Positions 48,831 through 60,413 of a stretch of DNA of 64,000 bases are shown piece by piece. The notes below the pieces were generated by a model. It saw only the letters and a list, made by a program, of their open reading frames with translations, did no database searches and was not told the DNA's origin. The stretch is from Torreya grandis. Taxonomy: Eukaryota; Streptophyta; Pinopsida; Cupressales; Taxaceae. Positions within the stretch are counted from its first letter, which is position 1, and each line of letters starts with the position of its first letter. The stretch is taken from the NCBI GenBank assembly GCA_037957365.1, contig JARHVA010003262.1:2013501-2077500 (forward strand), in the 5' to 3' direction. The translations under genes were made by a program, and so were the position numbers.

Positions 48831-51800
48831 TGTCAATCTAGAGTGCACCCTATTTGAAGCTATGTAAAACACACCCTCACTCTAGATAATATAATTCAAA
48901 CTTCTTAGAGTGTGGATGACTTTTTACTAAGAATAACTGATCATTATTATTTTCAAATGAAAAGGGGAAGGGGAAACTGAAGAGAAATCATATCTAATGG
49001 GGTGATACACATATATTTTTTAAATCCTATGAAAGATATTGAAACTAATTCATGCATATAAACCAATAAAAGTCATATATTTCCCTTAAGCGTAAATATT
49101 TTGGATAAAGGATTGAAATAATTTTGCATTACAAGATTCATTTTTACCTCTTCAAATGACCTATAGATGGTGAGATAAAAATCAATAGGTGAGGAATGGA
49201 CCTTCTAAAAGGAGATATAATCCCACTTATATGCTGATACACAATCAATTACACTCTATTCTCTATCAAAACTCATATGCAAAATAAAAATCTCATTTAT
49301 TGATGTATGGTCCAGATACAATTTCTACTTCAGCTCTAGGAATAATGAAAAATGGCTTGAAGAAGCCAACATATATATCTAAATTATAACCTAAGCTAAT
49401 GTGCCTTTGAAAATGGAGAAGGATTAATCTTGGATGACTAACTCCTTTTATAATGTTTAAATAATTCATCAAAAATATTAAAACTCCATAAAATTTGCAT
49501 GAAACTTTAAACTTTGGTGTAGAAGGGAGATGGTGAGCCCATTTTAAAATTAAAATATTTGTGCATGGAATGATACACCAATATTTGGATGGATAAATCA
49601 AGCTTTAACTGATTTGTAAGTTGAGTTGGAATGTGAAGGAACACTTATTGCATGAGATGACATAGAATTAGCTAACTAGTAAGGACTAGTCAACTCCCTT
49701 TGAACTAAACATGATTTGAAGTGGCACTTTAATTATTGAAAATATGCATGAATATTTATTTAATATCAGATATTAATCATTGAAACTCAATTTTAATTCC
49801 TTAATAGCCAATTCAATACCAATATCAAACTTGGCAAGTTGATCAATTAAGCCATTTAGACCAAAAAGGCCTAAAGGCTAATCTGTGCTCTTTTTCACCA
49901 TTAAAGCTACAAAAATAAGCCATGAAACCTTAAAAAACCATGAATTATACCTATAAAAACTTTATTCATCATCAAATATGTGATTTTGATGAGAAAACAT
50001 TTTCCATTTAGTCAATAGGGTTGAGTAGGCCTATTTTTCTCTATTTTCCAGCAGACTGGCCATTTTAATCAAGTTTTTAGGGATGATTATAGGATTATTT
50101 ATGATAAAATTAATATTTTATGATGAATAAAAATCATTAGGCTTCTATCTTCATTTATTATATTCCATTGAACTTTCATGTACTTTGTTTTACATGTTTT
50201 TTCCACAAAAAACATAATTTATACCCTCATCTATACATATCAATGAATAAAATTGACATTTATGGAATCCTATATATGTTTAATTTAAATTTTAAAAGGT
50301 TTAAAATTAATACATGATGATTTGATGGCAAGGAAATCCACTTTTCTCAAAACTAGTTTTTTAGGGGTTTAGGAGGGTTTTAAAGCTAAATCTTTAAAAT
50401 GATGATTCATGAAGTAAAAAACCTCAAAATACAAAACTATTTCCATTTATTTATATCAAATTTAACCCCTAACATCCCTAAAAATATTGTGTTCCCATGC
50501 AAAAGATATGAAAATTTACCATGTGAATGAAATTTGCCTGTGGGGTTTTGACTGCACTCTAGGCTGCCTACGCTCTAAATTTTTTTTTATAAAGCACAAC
50601 CCCTCAACCAATATTAATTTTTCATGATTTATAATTACATAGGATTAATTAAAACATAATAAGAGTCTTTATCCAAAATACACACGTGGTGAACAATATG
50701 AGCATCTGAAAAGGTCGTTTGGAAGGGTGCTTAGAACTGTAAAAAGTGAAAAACTTCACCAAGATGAAAATAACACTTCCCATAGTTAAAAAATATTTAA
50801 AACATCATTATGGGACTTTTATCATGCTATAAAAACACTTTAAATCATATTTTACTTAAAAGGTCCAAAGATGCCTTTTTGGCCCATATGCCTATTTGCT
50901 TGTGAAACCCTGTATGAGCATGGTTTGCATGAAATTTAATTTTTTACACTATTTAAATGTTTTATGATAATTTAAAAACATAATACCATGATTTTAAAAC
51001 TTTTACTTGATCTTAGAAGCCTCTGTAGTACTCCAGAATGATGCCTACTCTAATGGTGACCTCACATTGATACGCTGAGTTCTGAGATAAAAAATCAAAT
51101 ATATCCAATCATAAAATGGAAATTAAACTTTTTCATAAGGTTATATAACTCATTATGACCCTTTTTTACCAAATTTAAAGTCTTGATTCCACCTGTAGCT
51201 CCCAAAATCTTAAATTTCCTCTCAAAAATGACCCCTGTGCATGGACTATCTACATATTTGACTAAGTTTTAGTGTTTTGAAGTGTTTTAGTGGTTTTTTT
51301 AGGTCTTTAATGTCAAAAACACCTTTATTTATCTCAATATTCTTCTCAAGAGTTTTAAAATATACTCTACCCTTGTTTCAAGCACATCAAGACCTTTCAA
51401 AAAGAATTTCTAGGCTTCAAAATTTGTATATATCCATACAATGGGCCTAAGTAATTTCCCTCATTTCAAGATCAAAAATATTTTAAACCATATGATATGT
51501 TTTTCAAATTCCTTGGTTTTCTTAGTAAGCACAATCACTCTATAATTCATTCAATGACTTGAATGTTCTTTTCTACACCCATTGTAAGCATATCACTGTG
51601 GTTTTGACTGAGTTTAGGTGTCTAACTATAGTGTTTGGATCTTATAAATATTAAATATATTGTATTATAAAACAAAAAACATCCTAAATTTTCTTTATTA
51701 CTCTTTATGATCACCTCCAACCCTTCAAGTTGGCCTATGATACATTCTCCATCCTCATAGTTGCCTCATATGACTGTGTATATATACCCTATTGTGCATA

Positions 51801-54800
51801 GTTTGTACAATGCACTTGTATTGTAGATGATCCTTTGATAGTTCCTTCAAGTCCCATGGATTATCTTTTCATTATTGTCTTCATCAAACTTCCACATTGT
51901 TTGGACATAAAACAACCTAAAAGACCATTAATTACCCCTATCTCTAGCTTTAAGGAAGGCCTTTGTCTTTATGGTGGTTGTAGCTTCTCAATAGCTTGAG
52001 GTGGGCTACTCATAAAGTGAACTTGTGTGATAACTTGATTATAATATTTATTATGTTATTTCACCTCTTATTAAATGATCAATTGGCCTCAAAAGTTCCT
52101 TGGAACACTCATCTTTCATGATTATTACACCTTTCAAAAGAGCTCAAAGACCTCTGTTATACCAATAGTCCTCTCTTGGTAGATGTAAGTGCTCACTATC
52201 TAGGTTTTTTATATGAAAATAATAGGACTTGTTTGAACCCCACACTAGTCCCACAATTGAATACATTTTATTAATAAACTACATCAATTTATATCACAGC
52301 ACTGCTTATTATGAAAAAGGCCTTTCTTTCCTATACCTCACTGTAGGTTTTGATTACATGAAATGAAAGGATTATAGGCTATCTCTAAGAATTTTGATGT
52401 ATTTTTTATACCTTTCTCTCAATTACTGATGCATTATATGCCACATTTTATAGCTTTCATAACCCTAGATTGAGGCATACCTTCTAGGGTCTTAGTGTCT
52501 TTGTTAGGCTTCCCTATATCAAAACCCTACTTGGTTGTAGATGTTGATCATTGAGTGGTTGTAGGTCACTTGATTATCTAAGGGTCTCATGATTTCCCTT
52601 TGTTGATGCACAAATCATGAGGTGTCATGTTTTTCCCCATGATATCATGATCAGATACAACATCCATAACCTTGTGAAGTGGTCAAACCCCCCTTGAAGT
52701 TCATTCCTTGACATATTCACCTACTTGGTTGTAGGTGTCCTTTTAAGGCTACTAGTAGGTAGGTTATACATGTTTTTTTGTATAAAACTAACTATGGAAT
52801 CCTTGAGACTCCCTTATATGTTAATAATCTTACGTCATTATTTTCCAACTCCCTTGGACCTCAACTATTGATAAAATCACCACTTACCTACCTAAAACCC
52901 TTATTTGCTAGCTTGAAGGAAAGCTCCTAGTCTTATAGTGGTTGTAGGTTTCCTTGGCTATAAGTCCTTATTGGAAAAAATTTCATTACATGATTGTCTC
53001 TTGAAACCTTGATTAATTTTTCAAGCTACTTGGTAGTGGCATTAGGTTCCATCATAAACCTTGAAAACATTGTTAGAAAACCCTCATCTATATAACTGAA
53101 TACACTTACAAGCTTGTAAGTGCATCTTAGGCCCTATAGGTCACCTCTAAGCTAGTTCATGATACTTAATAAACCCCTCCTAGAATGATATCTTCTCCAC
53201 TCACCTTGATCAGTCAAGTCTTTGAGCCATGGAAAATTTCTTCAAAAAACATTGTGTCATCAAAATTCCTTATAGATGGCTACAAGCCTGTTAAAGGATG
53301 GTTGTAGGTGATTGTATTGTTGACGTATGGTTTTTTTAACTATTTTAAAACATATTAAGGGTACTTATCAAGGATTATCTCCCATTAAGGTGAGATATAT
53401 TTAAATTTTCTTATCTACATCATGATATCCCTCTTTCTTAGAGCCACATCTCACTAAAAATGATTGGATTATGCCATATCTTATACAAATAGTAGCTTGC
53501 TTATGACCTTAAGGAAGGCTCTAAGAAAATTTGATCCTCATTCCTCCTCATGTTTGCTTGATGAGGTCACCTACATTGACCATTATATAGATAACCTTAT
53601 CTTATCATTTCTTGATTGATGTCCTTCATGACATATGATTGTATACTGTTGTAAGTGCTCATTTTCACTACTAAGTTTGGTGCTTTGACTATTACCCATA
53701 TGACCCTCATCTTCAAAGAATATGACCACCTCTTTATTATATGAATTACTTTGTTCCCTCATGCCTCAAGAATGTTTTTTTCACTTTGATGTTTTATTCA
53801 ACTATATGACCATACCCTGATTGTATGACTTTGTTGTAGGTCCTCATCCATGACTGTAACTTGACTCTTGATTGGTGTAAAAACCCTTTTCTCATGCTTA
53901 TATTGATCATGATCAACCATTATCTCTATGATGATTAAACTAGGTTATGGATATGGGTTAGGGTGGTAGGTATGAATTATGGTGGAAGTATGAGGTATAT
54001 TCATGAAATGAGGGTGAAAATGGAAAAAGGACACAATGGTAAGGCTTTGTATGATAGTGAGATGGGGGGAGTGAAGTGGAGGTGGGAAAAGAGGAAGAAG
54101 GAACATGACAAGACCAAAATAGGGAATGCATGCAAATATGAACACCTAAACATCATTCCACCTAGATTTGGAGGTAATTTGAGGGGAACAGAGCAAAATT
54201 CAAACCTAGTATTTTGCAAAAACCTTAAAATTTGTAAAGAAACCTTTAAAAATGCTAAATAGGCCTATTTGAGCACTTTAAGAGCATGGAGATGGTATTT
54301 TTTTTCCATGAAACTTGTAAATCCTAATGGAAGTCATGATAAACATGATATATACCCTAAAAACAAACTTTATTGAAAACTTGAAGGTGCACTCTCACCT
54401 CTTGACCATATAATTCACCTTTGAAGCTCATACTGCTCTTTTTTTACTGACTGAGTTTATGACCTTTATTTGACCTTTAATTTTATAAATAACAGCTTAA
54501 GTAATCTATGAAAAGGTATAAAAATTCCTAAATATTATAGAATAAGTTTATTTTCCTTGAAACTCTACCCAGGTGAGGAAAAAATGGATAAAAACAATTG
54601 CCTTTTTCGTTGTAGGGCAGTAGAATTTGACTTATCTTCAGCTAGATGTTTCATGAGCCTGAAGACTCTAATTGAGAAACCACTTAGACCATAAATAATC
54701 CCTATGAGTCTAGTTTTTTCACCCCAAACTTGAGATTTTACCTTTCCTCATCAGACTGTACCATCAAAAAACCTATAGGTAGGTCTCTTTGTGCCAATAA

Positions 54801-55382
54801 GTAAAGAACCAAAAGAGGACTCGTTTTAGGCTTGTATGGCCATGAATTGTCATGAAAATATTGATGAAGCCTATATATTCCCTAAAAATGATAACCCCTA
54901 CCTTGGATTGTACTGAATCTATATAGAATCTATACTTCTCTTTCAAAATGAAGGAAATAAGCCTATTTTGCCCCTTTAAAAGAGAACTTTCATTTTCCAC
55001 CACTTGAAATTTAACATTCAATAATTATCATGTGTCATTCATGCAAAATTATACTTTTTGAAACCTTTTCATGTTTTAATATTGCAAATTTGGCGTGTGG
55101 GAGGGGTTTTGGGGCCTTTTTGGCTTAGAAAACATATCAAATGACCTTTTCATGATTTGAAACTTTAGACATAGGAGATTTTCATGATTTTTAATATATT
55201 AAAAGCCTTTTTTAAATGATAATTATCCATTTTAAATCCATTTTTGACATTTTTTCCCAACATTAGCATTTTTATACCATAATTGACTGGTTTGACCAAC
55301 TACAAAGGGGTAAGTACTAGATTTTTGAAAGTTTCAAATGATAGGGGCATTAATTTGGACTTGGCAGGGCAAATTACTAATA
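48831..55382 (-). repeat. 5' LTR of element C (6.55 kb)
   Basis: Co-linear with 36517-42414; begins TGTCAATC on the plus strand next to the primer site. Carries a block at about 50786-51450 that the other copy lacks. Hairpins at 52718-52737 and 53103-53122, TTGTAGGT motifs at 52555-53310. Open frames at 53945-54262 and 54773-55527 have counterparts in the other LTR (41033-41298, 41853-42415). Confidence 0.9.
53103..53122. other. Conserved hairpin 2 in LTR C (5' copy), perfect palindrome
   Basis: CACTTACAAGCTTGTAAGTG is self-complementary over 20 bases. Partner of 40177-40196. Confidence 0.75.
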
Positions 55383-58130
55383 GTTCCATTACACACCTAC
55401 ATCCAATGGAGATTTGGTGTAAATAGTGAAAAGGTATTGACTGTGTGGTGTTTGAGGGATGCCCAAGGGTTTTGTAAAGAGTCAAGGGAAGCATTAATAA
55501 CATACTAGCATCACTTAATAACATCAAAATACCAAATTAGAAAGGTGACTAGAGGCAATGAAGTGATCAAGATGCCTAATAAGGCCTAAAGGGCCTAAAT
55601 GATAATACATAGGCCTATGTCTGAGAATTATAGAAGCTTGCATGTTTTTTAATAATCTTGATGATTTATGGGTATTAATAAGGTAAATTTGGTTCTTCAA
55701 TGTGATTTTATATGGTTTATAACCATAGAAAAAGAAAAGAATTTAAATAAAAGCATATTAACATCACATGCATTGGTCTACAAGTGATCCCTAAGCATGA
55801 GCTAATGGAGGTTATAGTAGGTCTATGGAGAAAAATGGTAAATAATACCATTATTATATGTCATGGTTGGTGTAATAGACCTCATTTAGGTTCCCAAATC
55901 TCAATATAAACATCGTTTCCCCTTTTATGCAAACTTCTCTCTCTTGAGTTCATAGTTATAGGCCTAGTCACTCAAGAGACATTTTTATCACTTGTGAACA
56001 TCAAAGAGTAGATGCATGGGATCCCTGTATTATTTAGAGATATGAATAAGTTTATATAATTTATATTTGTGGTATTTTTTCAATCGATAATGGCTTGAGC
56101 TTTATGAGCAATCCTTAAGGGTGTAGGACACCTAAAACCCTACCTAAAGCCTTCTAAGAGCCCAGTGAGACAGATAGTGCATTTATGACTTAAAATATGT
56201 TGTGTTACCTTTTTAATCACATAATAAACCTTAATACATATATTGGACACTTGAATATTCCATTGGTTTACACATGTGAAAAGTATAGTGTAAAGAATTA
56301 GCCTAAAAGACATGGTTGCAGGCCTAATTATGAATATGCAAGGTGATGGTAGGTCCTAAAATAAATTATAAAGGTTTTTTAATCCTATGAAGAGGTTATA
56401 TACTCCCATACACACTTTTTAAAATCCTCTCAAGATGATTTATGAACCTTTCAAGCTACTACTTTGAGCCTAAAAGGTGATTGTGCCATTATGTCCCTCA
56501 AGAAGCTTAGCTATAGGCCTATGAAATACCCTTAGAGAGATTATTTTCAATAAAATGAGTTTTAATATGATGTTACAAGCCTTAAAATACCATTATAAAT
56601 CATTGTAACCTATTAACTTCTTGATAAATCACTCCAATTACCTCTCAAGCTTGAACTTGCACCTAGGCTAGGGTTTTGGCCATTTCTTGGTTCACCCATC
56701 TGTATAAGGTTTCAGGTCCTAAAATTTGGCATGTAGCATGACTAGGGGGTATGTAAATTTAATCAAATATTTCTATAAATTTTCAAATGTTTTATCATTT
56801 ATTAGATCCATATCTTAGTTTCTAGGCTTATCGACCTAATTGAGGGATAATAGAGAAGAGAAATAGGTGGAGTAGGTGCACTTGACCTGACTGTCTAGTC
56901 ATGAAACTTTGTGAAAAATATGAGGATCATACTAGGTACTCAAATCCATGCTTATTTTTCTAGGATCATATGTATAATGTTCTACACAATGAGCTTTGTA
57001 TGTTTTGAGGGATGCAAAGAATTGAAGGCAAGTATGGGTTTTAGGTGTGAAATGAAGTCTTAGAGAGTGTTTGAGGCATTAAATAGGATTTATATAGGTT
57101 TTTTAATGTAGCTAAAGGTCTCTCATGTATATAGGATGCATTAATAAATTTAAAATCAATATTTGAGGCTTTTGAACAAGAGAGGCATATTAAGATATAT
57201 GGGCTTTAAGACACCTAATAAGATATGATCACTATTACAATGTCAGTATAAGAAGACTCCTAAGAAAATTAAAAGTGTAAATAATAAGAGTATTGGGTAT
57301 TTCAAGGGTATTTTGATGACCAAAGAATGCCACTTGTCACTTTCCAATCCAAGAGGAGGGCATTTTGAGGAATAAGATAAATGTGTCAAGTAAATAGAGA
57401 AATTCCTATACCATTTAGGACAAAAAACATCATCAAGAAAGAAACACATGTCCTTGAAGACCTTATGAGACTATTTTATAACTTCCTTCTTAATTTTAAC
57501 TCTTTTCATGAGTGCTTGAAACTTATCATTGCTCTTTTCTATGTCATTGCTCTCTCTCTTTCTATTATTCTCTATATATGTAAACTTCTTTGGCTTTGTA
57601 AGGATATTTTTGGTTGAGTATGGCAAAGCCCTACTCAACTAAACACTCATACTGTGCCTTTGAAAAATGAATAAATCTTATTCTTACCTCCTCACATGTT
57701 TACAACTAGTGTACTTGTGTGATTTTTTATGGATTCTAGTAATAGTGATTGTACTCTCTCATTTTTCCTCTCCTACCTATTTAAAAATGGATTATCTTCT
57801 TGAAGATCACATGATGAGTTTGATGTAGTTATGAATGGTTTGAAAGTGGATTTTAGTTATTAGTGCCTTACTTATACCTCTTGACCAACCCTCTCATTTA
57901 ATGCATTATTTATGACCTCCATGTTAAAACATTCATGCTTGAAGGTCCTTATTGATTAGTGTGATCATATTAGGCCTAATCCATGTTCTTGGTGCATAAT
58001 AGTCAAGTAGAAGGTGTTGGTTTGGTGTATCACCTCCTTATTTAGGTTTATTTTATGTTATCTCTATCCTTTTTCCTTTTTAAGCTAGTAGTGTATAATT
58101 GATATCTTAATTGATACATCAAAGGGAGTT
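55383..58130 (+). repeat. LTR-like sequence G (plus orientation)
   Basis: No coding domain. At its right end it holds a CT-rich run, a TATA candidate near 57573 (CTCTATATATGTAAAC), AATAAA near 57670, and GGTGTATCACC at 58024-58034, the order of U3-R-U5 in a plus-strand LTR. The same block appears inverted in LTR F and in C and B. The left end is uncertain. The open frames at 57243-57617 overlap this promoter region and are not supported as genes. Confidence 0.4.
57565..57590 (+). promoter_or_regulatory. TATA box region of LTR G
   Basis: CT-rich tract followed by CTCTATATATGTAAACTTC. Mirrors the F arrangement (CTCTCATTCTCACTATATG) on the opposite strand. Confidence 0.4.
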
Positions 58131-58299
58131 GGCCCTATAATCTAGAGGTTTAGTCCATTTAAAGGTCAACCATAACCTATGACTAATCTCATTATATAGT
58201 TCAAATTGAGAGTGCTTGAAACACCCTCTCAAATTTGAAACTTTGAGTTATAAAAATTATATCATGCATGATGGGACTCGATTATCATCTATTGAAGTA

Positions 58300-60290
58300 A
58301 TATTTTGAGTTTTCCTTCAATACATTAGCCTTTAAAAGCAACAACTCAAGAACCAATGGAGGCTCCAATTGAATCTTAGCTATTATAGGCAATCCAAGTT
58401 TCTAAAAAAATAGAAAATTAGTATGTATCATTACTCATAAGATAAATATGCTTCTTGTGTACCTTCATATCAATCTTGTTAAGTTAATGTTATTCATGGT
58501 TTCTCCTCAAGTAGCCTTCAAATAGTTGCTTGACAAGTTTACCAAAAAACCACCTATCTCTCTAATCAACCTTTTCAAAGCTATATTATTCCTCCAATTT
58601 TAATCAGATTTAAACAAGTTGTACTAGACCTTGTAAATATGATGATAAGGATTGATATAAGAGTATAATATAGTGTATATTTTCTTATCTATCCCATTCA
58701 AGAGGTTAAAGAGCTCTTACAAAGATTTTGGAGAGACTAGGCAGGTGTTGAGAATGAGGATCATCCAATCGATAAAAAAACTAGAAGTTAATAAGTTGAT
58801 TCGCTAATTGGAACATATTCTAATGAGATGGGAGCATGTGAAATCCTAATTTAATCAGTCCTACATACCTCCTCCTATCCCAAGTCAACCTTCCTTTTCT
58901 CCAATTCTCCTCCAATATATAATACAAGATCAAAATAAGCTTAATGAATCTCTTAATGAGTCCACTATCCCTAATATTCCAGGTTCTAATACTTGTATTC
59001 CACAAGAGAAAACTATGTCTATTCTAACTCTTTTCACCCTTCCTCAAGATCCCAAGACCATCCCACCTTAGAGGCCTTCTTATATGAAAACTCCTAATTA
59101 CATTATGTCTATCTTTGAGAATGAATCTTTTCCTATGCCCATCCAAAGTCAAGAGATAAAATATGTTGTATAAGTCACACCAAAAATCTTTCTAAGTTTG
59201 AATTAGATTCTTAATATGCAAACTCAATAACAAGAGAGAAGAAGAATGTTGGATGTTAAGTCAAGAAATCATGCAAGCACCTCAAGTCCTTTATCCACCA
59301 TTCAAGTTATAGTTATCTAAGAAGTATCTAGTCATAATAGTTCTCCTAAAATACCAAGATGTAAGGACACTCTATCAAGTTTCAAGAAAGATAATAGAGT
59401 CTCCCACCTTCCCATCCTCTCTTTTTGTGAAAGAAAATTAATTGAGAAGGAGAACTTGTCAAGAAGGAATGATGAAGTGGCTATCTTTGAAAGGCAAGAT
59501 GTTGTATTTGTAGATCTCAAGAAAGTTTTATAGAGAGTGATTCTAGTGATCATGAAGAATAGATAATCATTGGCACTCCCCTTAGTGGAGAAAGAAATAA
59601 ATAATATTTCAAGGATGAGCAAAAGTTTATACCTTTTAGCCAATAGTTGGACAGCTCTCTAGATGTCATAAATGATCAAGTGGATTAGCTTGATCGGTAT
59701 GGTTTTGAGGTTGATGAAGAATAAAACAAATTAGGTTTGATAGGAAAATAAAAACATGAGGTGATATATATTTAGTGGGTATATGATATTAAATTCTTTA
59801 TAGAGGAGGAAGACCAGTCTAGTCTTGATGAAGGAAGTACAACTATGCAGTAGTTAAACAAATTATAGCTAGACATGAGTTGGTGAAACTTGAGGAAGAT
59901 AAATTGTAGACATGTCATGACTTGTTGATGGTTTTGAAGTATTTGATCATTTTTTTGTTCCCCATGATAAATTTGAGGTTATTATTGAAGTTGATAAATT
60001 TTTAAGTGATGAATAAGAAGTTGCCTTTTGGGAAGAACTAGAAAAACTTTTCTCTAATATAAATGGTAAACCTATAACCCATAAGGAGAAGTCTATTGAT
60101 GTTTCCTTGAACAATGAGCATGATAAAAAGAGGTATGAGTAACATCTTGAAGATAATATCATGATTTATGGTCTTTTTTAGCCTCATGGACAAGTATAAG
60201 GAGGCCTTGAAGACATGTGGAAGTCCTACTTGTACATGTTCAAGAAGTTTGAAGGACTTGAGAGGTTAGTGTTAACTACTAGACTTGTAC
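58300..60290 (+). pseudogene. Decayed plus-strand frame, function unknown
   Basis: Plus-strand coding-like sequence in shifting frames. Near 58870 PPPIPSQPSFSPILLQYI; near 59010 QEKTMSILTLFTLPQDPKTI and PNYIMSIFENESFPMPIQSQ; near 59400 charged SFCERKLIEKENLSRRNDEV; near 59810 FIEEEDQSSLDEGSTTMQ; near 59960 VPHDKFEVIIEVDKFLSDE, VAFWEELEKLFSNINGKPIT; and FKKFEGLERLVLTTRLVPL at about 60240-60296. A Pro-rich start followed by acidic sequence suggests a gag or ORF1-type retroelement protein, but I recognise no domain. Minus-strand frames at 58820-59005, 59332-59643 and 59947-60162 are its antisense. Confidence 0.4.
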
Positions 60291-60413
60291 CCTTATGAAG
60301 GTCATTTTAGGCCTTCACAATCTAAATTAACATGGAGATAATTATAGTCTATAGGTGGACTAATTAATGGATTGAATATCTATATTTTAATGGCTAAATT
60401 CCCTTGATGTATC

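Larger units (their letters stand above)
36517..55382 (-). mobile_element. Element C: Ty3/gypsy element with about 6-kb LTRs
   Basis: Direct copies at 36517-42414 and 48831-55382 bound a 6.4 kb interior with gag, protease, extra RNase H, RT, RNase H and integrase on the minus strand. A primer-binding site and a gag ATG lie directly inside the 5' LTR, confirming the LTR assignment. LTRs start TGTTAGTAATT (minus) and end GATTGACA. About two thirds of the 18.9 kb element is LTR. Broken throughout. Flanks CATGT and GTTCC do not match. Confidence 0.9.

Noticed and set aside
36517..55382. Segmental duplication of a 6-kb locus around a retrotransposon interior
   Set aside because: The primer-binding site, gag start and TG...CA ends at the inner and outer edges fit LTRs of a single element.
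59332..60162. Minus-strand frames of 71-103 codons
   Set aside because: Antisense to the plus-strand charged frame at 58300-60290, which reads on in the same direction over a longer span.
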